From positions 2,095,246-2,159,245 of the forward strand of contig BPHJ01000001.1 of the NCBI GenBank assembly GCA_026003475.1: a DNA stretch of 64,000 nucleotides, written 5' to 3'. The position numbers were made by a program, and so were the translations under genes. Positions 47,455-57,065 of the stretch are shown here, piece after piece (the stretch's first letter is position 1; each line of letters opens with the position of its first letter). Origin of the DNA: Candidatus Kapaibacterium sp. (lineage in GTDB: Bacteria; Bacteroidota; Ignavibacteria; Kapaibacteriales; NICIL-2). Below the pieces are notes generated by a model. It did not search any database and was not told where the DNA came from. It saw only the letters and a list, made by a program, of their open reading frames with translations.

Positions 47455-48090
47455 GTGACAGACGCTGCAGCCTACTATGACCTTGTTCGCACCGATGTCG
47501 TCCGTCACGTGCCGCCGACGGCGCGACGGCTGCTCGATATTGGCTGCGGCGCTGGATTGACCGCACGCTACGCAAAAGATACGCTCGGTCTTGAGGAAGT
47601 CGTTGGGATTGAATTTGTGCCGGAGATAGCAGAGCAAGCAGCCGCGCGGCTCGACCGCGTCTTCTGTGGCGATGTCGAAACGATGGCACTCGACTTCCCT
47701 GCCGGCTACTTCGATTGCATTCTCTGCGCCGACGTGCTCGAGCATTTGCGCGATCCATGGGCGCTGCTGCGCAGGCTCCGCCCGCTCCTATCATCAACGG
47801 GTGTGCTTGTAGCAAGCATCCCCAATCTTCGCCATGCGCGTGTTCTTGCCAAGATTCTCCTCGATCGCTTTGAGTACGAGCCAAGCGGCATCCTCGACCG
47901 AACACACCTGCGTTTTTTTACACAGCATACGATCGAGCAGCTGTTTCGCTCGAGCGGATACACAGCTGATTTTGTTAGCGCGAATCGAAGTAGGAGTTGG
48001 AAATTTTTCTTGCTCAATCTGACCACGCTCGGATTGGCACGCCCGTTTTCGATTGTGCAGTATCTGGTCGTTGCACGCCCGGTGTGGTGA
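47455..48090 (+). CDS. Class I SAM-dependent methyltransferase
   Basis: 211 residues, GTG start. The SAM-binding glycine motif RLLDIGCGAGLTARYA is near residues 25-40, followed by the acidic end of strand 2 (VVGIEFVPE), DVETMALDFPAGYFDCILC and DVLEHLRDPWALL. This is the Methyltransf_23 or ubiE-like layout. The C-terminal part contains LRFFTQHTIEQLFRSSGY, typical of enzymes acting on lipid-linked or sugar-related substrates. The substrate is unknown. It has its own promoter. Confidence 0.85.
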   Translation: MTDAAAYYDLVRTDVVRHVPPTARRLLDIGCGAGLTARYAKDTLGLEEVVGIEFVPEIAEQAAARLDRVFCGDVETMALDFPAGYFDCILCADVLEHLRDPWALLRRLRPLLSSTGVLVASIPNLRHARVLAKILLDRFEYEPSGILDRTHLRFFTQHTIEQLFRSSGYTADFVSANRSRSWKFFLLNLTTLGLARPFSIVQYLVVARPVW

Positions 48091-48106
48091 ACATCGTTGG
48101 GTTTTG

Positions 48107-48114
48107 TACTTTTG
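48107..48114 (+). promoter_or_regulatory. -7 promoter element of the membrane protein gene
   Basis: TACTTTTG fits TAnnTTTG, 66 bp before ATG 48181. Confidence 0.5.
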
Positions 48115-48180
48115 TTGCGTCCCTTCTGAGGTGGATAACTTCGATGGGTGAGATGATGTTCAACAACACGTGGTGGTCTG

Positions 48181-48762
48181 ATGAAACGACTCATTCTTGC
48201 ATCTCTGGCTGGTGGAATAGTGTTGTTTGTCTGGGGCATGCTTGCGTGGACAGTTCTGCCACACCATACTATGACCATGCGCCCTCTGCCGAAAGAAGAT
48301 AGTGTGGTCGCGACCTTGCAACGCTGCATCACCACTGAGGGGATGTACTACTTCCCTGGCATGATGGAAGGCATGGATGCCCCTTCGCAGGGTACCACTA
48401 CGGAGGAAGCCTGGCGAAAACGGCACATGCGAGGACCAATTGGGATGATTCTCTACATCCCGACAGGTCGTGATCCCATGATGGTCGGCCAGTTTGTATG
48501 GGGCTTTGTGATTTTCGTTCTCGCAGCATTCATTGCATCCTGGTTACTGTCACGCAGTACGGCGGTAGCTGGGTCTTATTGGCAGCGGGTGTCGTTCTGT
48601 GGCATTCTGGGAATATTCCTTGCCGTCGCTGATCACCTTGTCGCAATGAATTGGTTGTACTTCCCTGCAGACTATACAGCAGCGATGATAGTCGATGCTG
48701 TAGTAGGATGGTCGTTGGCAGGCATGGCAATCGCTGCGATCGTGAAGGCACCGTCACGGTAA
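48181..48762 (+). CDS. Four-helix membrane protein of unknown function
   Basis: 193 residues. The first hydrophobic segment (LILASLAGGIVLFVWGMLAW) is followed by a Met-rich periplasmic loop of about 70 residues (TMTMRP, MYYFPGMMEGMD), then three more helices (FVWGFVIFVLAAFIASWLL, FCGILGIFLAVADHLVAMNW, MIVDAVVGWSLAGMAIAAIV). No family is recognised with certainty. It has its own promoter and lies upstream of heme A synthase, but there is no direct evidence of a shared role. Confidence 0.65.
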   Translation: MKRLILASLAGGIVLFVWGMLAWTVLPHHTMTMRPLPKEDSVVATLQRCITTEGMYYFPGMMEGMDAPSQGTTTEEAWRKRHMRGPIGMILYIPTGRDPMMVGQFVWGFVIFVLAAFIASWLLSRSTAVAGSYWQRVSFCGILGIFLAVADHLVAMNWLYFPADYTAAMIVDAVVGWSLAGMAIAAIVKAPSR

Positions 48763-48865
48763 TTACGCGGGTGGCTCCGATACCGTTTTGCACTGCAGTG
48801 CGATTGCGGTACTGTCGTTAGTGGACAAGCCAAGGGTTCGCGCACCTCTTCGCATGAGCTGCGAG

Positions 48866-48874
48866 TAATTTTGC
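48866..48874 (+). promoter_or_regulatory. -7 promoter element of heme A synthase
   Basis: TAATTTTGC fits TAnnTTTGC, 33 bp before ATG 48908. The preceding bases GCGAG equal those before the methyltransferase promoter. Confidence 0.6.
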
Positions 48875-48907
48875 AGTGCCTCACCGTGTAGATAATCTGT
48901 TTTCGCA

Positions 48908-49999
48908 ATGGATTGTACTGTAGTTCCTCGCTCGGTGCGTCGCTGGCTCCGTGGCTTTGCAGTTCTTGTGTCACTGATGGTGCTCGTCGGCGGGTTTGTG
49001 CGTCTGACACGCTCGGGGCTTTCGATTGTGGAGTGGAATCCAATTAGCGGGGCAATTCCACCACTGACCGAGCGCGCATGGGAGGAAGAATTCGCTAAAT
49101 ACCAGCAGACGCCCGAGTATCAGAAAGTCAACCGCGGAATGACGCTCAACGAGTACCGCTACATTTTCTTGATCGAGTGGATTCACCGCCAACTCGCACG
49201 TGCGGTAGGGCTGTACTTTGCAATTCCATTTTTGTGGTTTTGGTTGCGTGGCCAACTGCCCTGGGAGCATCGCGGGAAATTTATTGCGATCGGTCTGCTC
49301 TTTGTCGGGCAAGCGGTCATGGGATGGCTGATGGTTGCCAGTGGGCTAGTTGATCAACCAGCAGTGAGCCATTTTCGGCTTACAGCGCACTTGCTCTTGG
49401 CACTGTCGCTAATTGCACTTACCGTCTGGACGTTGCGCTCAATCCGTGCTCCACTGATCGAACGGCTCCATTGGAATCGTGCGACCGCATCAACGACGAT
49501 TGCGCTGGGCATCCTCACCGTGCAGATCATCTACGGCGGTATGACGGCAGGACTCAAGGCAGGCTACCTTTCCGATAGCTGGCCCTTGATGTTCGGTGTG
49601 CTCATACCGTCGGGGCTGTTTACGTTTGTGCAGCCAGCGTGGATGAACCTTTTGGAAGCACCGGTGACGGTGATGTTCGTTCATCGTTGGCTACCGTTTC
49701 TGGCTCTGCTGCTCCTTCCGCTCTTGTGGCGAGCAGTGCGGCAAGTATGCGGCTATACTCCAGCAACCACAGGACTGCTTTGGGGCCTGGCAGCGATGCT
49801 CGGAGTGCAAATTCTGCTGGGCATTTTCGTGGTGCTCACGCACGTTTCATTGCCACTAGCGATAGTGCACCAAGGTGGCGCTATCGTGCTTGTGGTGCTC
49901 CTGGTGCGCCTTCTCCATACCGCCGCAACCATTCCTGGTGGGCAAGCTGTGCCTGCGTGGAATACAGCATCACCGCCGGTGCGAGAACAAGCAGCATAG
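48908..49999 (+). CDS. ctaA: Heme A synthase (COX15/CtaA family)
   Basis: 363 residues with eight predicted helices. It oxidises heme O to heme A for aa3-type cytochrome oxidases, in the membrane. Conserved heme-ligand histidines are seen in EWIHRQLARAVG, FRLTAHLLLA, FVHRWLPFLA and LAIVHQGGA. The N-terminus GGFVRLTRSGLSIVEWNPISG is the signature of the COX15-like (type 2) branch. Oxidase genes are not in the window. The GT4 gene follows after 4 bp and probably shares the transcript. Confidence 0.92.
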   Translation: MDCTVVPRSVRRWLRGFAVLVSLMVLVGGFVRLTRSGLSIVEWNPISGAIPPLTERAWEEEFAKYQQTPEYQKVNRGMTLNEYRYIFLIEWIHRQLARAVGLYFAIPFLWFWLRGQLPWEHRGKFIAIGLLFVGQAVMGWLMVASGLVDQPAVSHFRLTAHLLLALSLIALTVWTLRSIRAPLIERLHWNRATASTTIALGILTVQIIYGGMTAGLKAGYLSDSWPLMFGVLIPSGLFTFVQPAWMNLLEAPVTVMFVHRWLPFLALLLLPLLWRAVRQVCGYTPATTGLLWGLAAMLGVQILLGIFVVLTHVSLPLAIVHQGGAIVLVVLLVRLLHTAATIPGGQAVPAWNTASPPVREQAA

Positions 50000-50003
50000 C
50001 TAC

Positions 50004-51260
50004 ATGGCAAAACGACGAGCCCTTGTTTTTCTTCATAAACAGCCATACCCGCCGAGCGACAGCACAAAGTTTCGCGTGTACCATTCAGTCATCGAGCAGC
50101 TGGCAGAGTATCAGCGTGATGTGTTTATCGTAACTTGGGAGAAAGCTAATCCTGCAGCGAGCGCACAGCTACGGTCGAACGGGCAATTCGAGTGCTACTC
50201 GCTTCCATTGTGGCAAGTGTGCCTGAACATTCTCAAACGAGCATTCAGCCTGCGTCCATGGCAAGTGGAGATGCTCTACGATCCCGCCATCGAGCAACGA
50301 TTTCGTGCCCTTGCGGAAGAAGCAGACGTGATCTACGTCCACACTCTGCGTCTTGGACGTTATCTGGAGAAGCTTCCGCTCTCGTTGCGGCGGAAAGTCA
50401 TCCTCGATCTGAACGATTCAATTGCGCGGCACTACGTGCGGGGGTGGCGTTCCTACCCTCTCGCACTGCGACTGCCGGTTCTGCTCGAAGGAATCAAGTT
50501 CCGGCGCTACGAGCGTGCGATGGTCAAACGCTTCGAGCATGTCACCATCGTCGGGGAGGACGACTGCGCGTATGTGACAGCTGGTACAGAGCACAAGCGG
50601 CGACCTGTGGTGATTAACACTGCTGTCCCATCACGCCAAAGCTACCCAGCACAACTCGACGCAGAAGGCGAACTCAATCTCTACTTTCTCGGCAACTATC
50701 GCTATTTCCCCAACCGCGAAGGGATCGAGTGGTTTCTCGGCAAGATTTGGCCTCGGCTCACAGCCCAGATTCCTCGCCTTCGATTCTACCTCATCGGGGA
50801 TGCACCTGCATCGTTGCGCCGACGCTTCCGCGCGCTCGAGGGCATCGAGTGGACAGGATTTCTCCCCGAGGAGGAGCTCGAAGCATTACTCGAACGAATG
50901 CACATTTTCATCAGCCCTGTCCGCATTGGTGCGGGCATTCAGGGGAAAATCATCGAGGCACTCTTTGCCGGTAAACCAGTCATTGCAGCCGAGGAAGCCA
51001 CACTGTGGGTACGGCACTTCCCGATGCTCGAGCGGCTTATTTCCCGGGCCAGTGATGTCCCCTCGTGGAAAGGCGCACTCGAGCAAATTCTTGCGCATTA
51101 TGACGAACTGTGCGCCGAACTTCGTAGCGAACAGGTGCGCTCGTTCTTGGAGTGTTCGTTTAGCATCCAGAGCGTCGGCGCGCACTATCGCCGGCTCGCA
51201 GATGCGATCATCGGTCGCATGCCACCGGCTCCCCAGACCACCAGCACAAGCGCTCGGTAG
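50004..51260 (+). CDS. GT4-family glycosyltransferase
   Basis: 418 residues with two Rossmann-type halves. The N-terminal half shows FLHKQPYPPSDSTKFRVYH, then ADVIYVHTLRLGRYLEKLP and ILDLNDSIARHYV. The C-terminal half has LYFLGNYRYFPNREGIEWFL, FYLIGDAPASLRRRF, GIEWTGFLPEEELEALLER and the nucleotide-sugar motif SPVRIGAGIQGKIIEALFAG. This is the arrangement of retaining GT4 enzymes for surface polysaccharide synthesis. The start at 50004 is 4 bp after the heme A synthase stop; the frame is open from 49875 within that gene. Sugar and acceptor are unknown. Confidence 0.88.
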   Translation: MAKRRALVFLHKQPYPPSDSTKFRVYHSVIEQLAEYQRDVFIVTWEKANPAASAQLRSNGQFECYSLPLWQVCLNILKRAFSLRPWQVEMLYDPAIEQRFRALAEEADVIYVHTLRLGRYLEKLPLSLRRKVILDLNDSIARHYVRGWRSYPLALRLPVLLEGIKFRRYERAMVKRFEHVTIVGEDDCAYVTAGTEHKRRPVVINTAVPSRQSYPAQLDAEGELNLYFLGNYRYFPNREGIEWFLGKIWPRLTAQIPRLRFYLIGDAPASLRRRFRALEGIEWTGFLPEEELEALLERMHIFISPVRIGAGIQGKIIEALFAGKPVIAAEEATLWVRHFPMLERLISRASDVPSWKGALEQILAHYDELCAELRSEQVRSFLECSFSIQSVGAHYRRLADAIIGRMPPAPQTTSTSAR

Positions 51261-51272
51261 CGCAGCGCGTTG

Positions 51273-51281
51273 TAAATTTGC
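51273..51281 (+). promoter_or_regulatory. -7 promoter element of katG
   Basis: TAAATTTGC fits TAnnTTTGC, 38 bp before ATG 51320. Confidence 0.6.
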
Positions 51282-51313
51282 TAAAGCACCTATGTTGAAC
51301 CTCCCTACAGTAG

Positions 51314-53479
<2,166 letters not shown>

Positions 53480-53514
53480 GTTGCGTTGTGGCAGGTTGCG
53501 GATTGGACACAAAG

Positions 53515-53523
53515 TAATTTTGC
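53515..53523 (+). promoter_or_regulatory. -7 promoter element after katG
   Basis: TAATTTTGC fits TAnnTTTGC and lies 35 bp before the small frame starting at 53558. Confidence 0.5.
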
Positions 53524-53557
53524 CTACAACGTGACGGCGTTCACCCATCGAAAGCCG

Positions 53558-53740
53558 ATGCTGCTGCACAAAGCATTCGCAGCTGAGGCTGATCTTGCTG
53601 ATGCAAGCATTTTTTACCAGACGCCCGATGAGCTTCTTTCACTGCTTCAGCAGGAGCCGCTCTCTCCGAGGTCCTTGTATCAATCGGAGTACTGGAAGCC
53701 GGAAACGCTAACTGAGGCTATTGAGGCAGGACTTGTGTAG
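53558..53740 (+). CDS. Small protein of unknown function
   Basis: 60 residues beginning MLLHKAFAAEADLADASIFY and ending ETLTEAIEAGLV. It is acidic and helical, with no family recognised. It is kept as a gene because a good -7 element lies at the right distance; the open frame begins at 53486, but the promoter at 53515-53523 would be inside it. Confidence is limited by the short length. Confidence 0.4.
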   Translation: MLLHKAFAAEADLADASIFYQTPDELLSLLQQEPLSPRSLYQSEYWKPETLTEAIEAGLV

Positions 53741-53852
53741 AAAGAGCACTGCTACGGTAGTGAACGGAGTAGGTTAGGTTATTTTCGTGGGCACTCGCGC
53801 GCATTGCCGCTTGAGAGTACGAACGGCTGAAATCTGACTTTCGAATGGACCG

Positions 53853-54248
53853 ATGAGAGAATGGTTAGCAAAAGCACTGGCAGCATATGTTCTCCATACC
53901 CCAATTCCTTGGGGTCGCGGGAAGCTCGGTAAGCTTGCATGGTGGATGTACCCCTACCCTATCTTGGTGAAAAACGAGGACGGTTTCTCCGTGAAAGTAA
54001 AAATGAATGATCCCTATGATCGGTGGGTAAACGGCCGATGTCCAGAACCACACTTCGAACGCCACGTTTTTGTTTCGTATTTGCAACCGGGGATGACCGT
54101 CATTATCGGGGCGTACTCCATCGGGTGGCTGCAAAAGAAAGTAACGGTACTACCAGTACCATACCTGGTTCCGGCGTGTACCTTCCCCGAAGGAGGTGAC
54201 AATTTCGATCAAGGTGATCGCAAAATATCCCGTAACGCAACGCGTTGA
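53853..54248 (+). pseudogene. FkbM-family methyltransferase, N-terminal fragment
   Basis: A 131-residue frame. The first 92 residues look like the start of an FkbM-family methyltransferase: YPYPILVKNEDGFSVKVKMN, DPYDRWVNG, HFERHVFVSYLQPGMTVI. FkbM proteins continue here with D(V/I)GANIGYYT and about 200 more residues. Instead the frame reads IGAYSIGWLQ and then unrelated sequence to 54248, so the catalytic body is missing. Possible readings: a codon for the key Asp was lost and the gene was truncated, or the break falls right after Ile84. A C-terminal FkbM part lies on the other strand at 62737-63454, on the far side of the metal island. Confidence 0.65.
54206..54220. promoter_or_regulatory. 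Palindrome upstream of cusC (possible operator)
   Basis: CGATCA and TGATCG form a perfect inverted repeat with a 3-base spacer, 80 bp before the cusC start. Just before it (54190-54199) is AAGGAGGTGA, a perfect ribosome-binding sequence with no ATG behind it. A metal-responsive operator is possible but no regulator gene is present. Confidence 0.35.
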
Positions 54249-54299
54249 TTCGCTCGCTAACGCCGGAAGAACATGTTCCATCAACATCGACGGCGAGGA

Positions 54300-55532
54300 A
54301 TGCGGAACGTACTGGCACTGCTCGTTCTAGCTCACGCCCTCTGCGCCCAAAAACCAGAGTGGTGGGTACACCAAGCACTCCGCCAGAATCCTACCCTTGC
54401 CGCGTTGCAGGCACGCTGGCAAGCGGCTTCTCAGCGCATCGTGCCGGGGATGACACCAGCCGATCCCATGCTCATGCTCGGTGTAGCGAACTTCCCCCCA
54501 GGTGCGTCGCTCCGTTCCGAGCCAATGGGGATGCTGATGCTCGGGCTGGGGCAAATGCTTGCCTGGCCTACCATCTACACCTTGCGCGGGGAAGAAGCCT
54601 CCGCTGAAGCCCGCTCCATTCAACTCCAGCAACACGCCTATGAACGCTGGCTTCGGCAGCAGGTCCTCAGTACCCTCGCCCAGCTCTGGGAAACCCGTCG
54701 CCAGCAGGAGTTCCTGCGCTACACGCTGGAGCTGCTCGCCCGTGCTGATTCTCTGGTCGCCCAGCGCATCGCCGTTGGTGCTGCCTCGCAGCGGGACTTC
54801 TTCCGGCTCCAGCTGGAGCGCTCGCGGCTCCAAGCAGACTTCCTTGCCGAACGTGAGCGGGAACGCTCTCTGCGTGCTTCCTTCCTCCAGCTCGTCGGGG
54901 ACGAAAGTGCCGACTCCTCCTGGGAGCCCGTTCTGCCCAGCATCCCCGATGCAATTGCCCCATTGCCGGTGCTGGAACAGCGCCTCCGGAGCCATCCCAT
55001 CCTGGAAGCAGCACGGGCAGATTCCCTCCGGGCTGCGGCAGCTGTTCAGCTGGCACGCCTGTGGTTCCTGCCCGAGGTAACGGTCAAACTCCAGTACGCC
55101 TACCGTCCTGCTCCCATGGCACCAGCGACGACGGGGACATCCCTAGTGAGCGCCGGGATTGAGCTTGGGCTGCCGCTCTTCAGCAGTCGCCGGCAGCTCC
55201 CCGCGGTAGACGAACGGAGCTGGCAGCTGGAGGAACGCCGTGCTGAACTTGCTGCCCGCCTGCTGGAGCTCCACGCCCTGCTCCGGCAGACCTACGCCCG
55301 CTGGGAGAGCCTCCGTGACCGGGAGCGCCTCTACCGCACACAGCTCCTCCCGCAGGCAGAAGCACTGCTGGATGCAACCTTGGCACACTACCAGACCGGG
55401 CAAGCCGACGTCGACGCCCTGCTTGCGGCGTACCTGGAACTCTACCAAAGCCACCGGGAGTGGTTACGGCTGCGGGCAGAACTGGCTCAAACCGTCGCCT
55501 CCCTGGAAGCCCTCTGTGGCACCATCATGTGA
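54300..55532 (+). CDS. TolC-family outer-membrane efflux protein (CusC-like)
   Basis: 410 residues from ATG 54300, with a signal peptide (NVLALLVLAHALCAQ). The start at 54273 would add nine basic residues. The protein has the duplicated helical-hairpin layout of outer-membrane efflux proteins: NPTLAALQARWQAASQRIVP, later HPILEAARADSLRAAAAVQL, and the end YQTGQADVDALLAAYLELYQ. It forms the exit duct of a tripartite heavy-metal exporter with the two downstream genes, 9 bp apart. Codon use here is GC-richer than in the T9SS region. Confidence 0.85.
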   Translation: MRNVLALLVLAHALCAQKPEWWVHQALRQNPTLAALQARWQAASQRIVPGMTPADPMLMLGVANFPPGASLRSEPMGMLMLGLGQMLAWPTIYTLRGEEASAEARSIQLQQHAYERWLRQQVLSTLAQLWETRRQQEFLRYTLELLARADSLVAQRIAVGAASQRDFFRLQLERSRLQADFLAERERERSLRASFLQLVGDESADSSWEPVLPSIPDAIAPLPVLEQRLRSHPILEAARADSLRAAAAVQLARLWFLPEVTVKLQYAYRPAPMAPATTGTSLVSAGIELGLPLFSSRRQLPAVDERSWQLEERRAELAARLLELHALLRQTYARWESLRDRERLYRTQLLPQAEALLDATLAHYQTGQADVDALLAAYLELYQSHREWLRLRAELAQTVASLEALCGTIM

Positions 55533-55541
55533 GGAACAACC

Positions 55542-57065
55542 ATGACGCGCTACGGCATCCGAATCATTCTCCTCAGCACCCTCCTCATCGCCGCTGGAGG
55601 AAGCCTCGTGTGGGTTCTCCTGCACACGCCGCAGAAGCAGACGGCAACCCCGGAACAGTCCGCCTCCGGGCAAACGCTGTACCAGTGTCCGATGCACCCT
55701 GAGTATATCAGCCCCCAGCCCGGAACTTGTGGCATCTGTGGCATGAAGCTCGTCCCCCTGACCCACCGCCAGAGCGACTCGGGCATCGTGCAGATCGACC
55801 CCCACGTGGTGCAGACCATCGGTGTCCGGGTTGACGTCCTCCAGCCGCGCATCCTGCAGAAGAGCATCCGAGCAGTGGGCTATGTGCACATCGATGAGAG
55901 CCGCATTGCAACGGTAACGGTGAAAGTACACGGTTGGGTAGAACACCTGTTCGTGCGCACCACCGGGGAACACCTCCGCAAAGGTGAACCAATGGTGGAA
56001 GTCTACAGCCCAGAGCTCCTCTCAGCCCAGGAGGAATTCGTCCAAGCCCTTGCTTACGCCGAACGCCTCCAGCACGCCGGTGCTGACAGCGCTGTCCTGC
56101 GCTCAGCACAGAACGGGATTGCCGCTGCGCGCCGCCGCTTGGAGCTCTGGGATGTGCCTCCGGAGGTTCTCCGCAAGCTGGAACACACGCGCCAACCGCA
56201 GCGGACCGTGATCCTCCGCGCTCCCTTTGACGGCGTGGTAGTGGAACGCCTCGTCTCCGATGGTTCAGAGCTCCGTCCCGGCATGCCGCTATTCCGGCTG
56301 GCTGATCTCTCTCAGGTCTGGGTGGTAGCTGAGTTCTACGCACCGGATCTCGCCTGGATTCGCTCAGGGCTGCCCGCACTGTTGGAGTTCCCCTCCTTGC
56401 CAGGCAAGACCTACCGAGGTGAGCTGTTTTTCGTCGAGCCTCTCGCTGACCCGGCCAGCTCTACCGTGCGAGGTCGTATCCGACTACCGAATCCCGGCGG
56501 GCACCTCCGACCGGGCATGTACGCCATTGTCCAGCTGCAGGTGCGTACCCCCCGTCCAGTGCTCGCTATTCCGGAGGATGCGGTTCTGCGCACGGGGAAG
56601 CGGGACGTTGCCATCCGCGCCCTCGGACAGGGACGGTTCCAGCCCGTCGAGGTCCACCTCGGCGCTGCGTGGGATGGCTACTACGAGCTCCTGCACGGCT
56701 TGCGCCCGGGGGACTCGATTGTCGTCTCGGCGCAGTTCCTCATCGACTCGGAGAGTAAGTTGCGGGCAGGACTGGCACAACTTGGGCACCAGCACGGAAG
56801 CCCCTCCCCGCAGCCGTCCCCACCCCCGCAACCGGAGCCGCCTCCTTCGCACCCCAACCACTCGGAACACCCCGAGCAGAAGGAGAAGCCCGCACAACAC
56901 ACCACGGCAATTGACCCTGTCTGCGGCATGGAAGTGGACACGCGCACGGCTTTGCGCTACCGCTGGCGCGGACGCACGTACTACTTCTGCGACTCCACCG
57001 ACATGGCGGAGTTTGCCCGCAATCCCAAACGCTTCCTGCAGTCCCACGAGGGACACGAGCAATGA
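55542..57065 (+). CDS. RND periplasmic adaptor with two metal-binding ends (CusB-like)
   Basis: 507 residues. After a membrane anchor (IILLSTLLIAAGGSLVWVLL) comes a heavy-metal-binding domain, YQCPMHPEYISPQPGTCGICGMKL at about 47-70, which is common in CusB/CzcB-type adaptors. The lipoyl/barrel-sandwich parts follow (VKVHGWVEHLFV, then VILRAPFDGVVVERLVSDG) and the beta-barrel and membrane-proximal domains. After a His/Pro-rich linker the C-terminus is a YHS domain (DPVCGMEVDTRTALRY to YYFCDSTDMAEF). The double metal-binding design suits Cu(I)/Ag(I) delivery to the pump. It overlaps cusA by 4 bp (ATGA). Confidence 0.88.
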   Translation: MTRYGIRIILLSTLLIAAGGSLVWVLLHTPQKQTATPEQSASGQTLYQCPMHPEYISPQPGTCGICGMKLVPLTHRQSDSGIVQIDPHVVQTIGVRVDVLQPRILQKSIRAVGYVHIDESRIATVTVKVHGWVEHLFVRTTGEHLRKGEPMVEVYSPELLSAQEEFVQALAYAERLQHAGADSAVLRSAQNGIAAARRRLELWDVPPEVLRKLEHTRQPQRTVILRAPFDGVVVERLVSDGSELRPGMPLFRLADLSQVWVVAEFYAPDLAWIRSGLPALLEFPSLPGKTYRGELFFVEPLADPASSTVRGRIRLPNPGGHLRPGMYAIVQLQVRTPRPVLAIPEDAVLRTGKRDVAIRALGQGRFQPVEVHLGAAWDGYYELLHGLRPGDSIVVSAQFLIDSESKLRAGLAQLGHQHGSPSPQPSPPPQPEPPPSHPNHSEHPEQKEKPAQHTTAIDPVCGMEVDTRTALRYRWRGRTYYFCDSTDMAEFARNPKRFLQSHEGHEQ

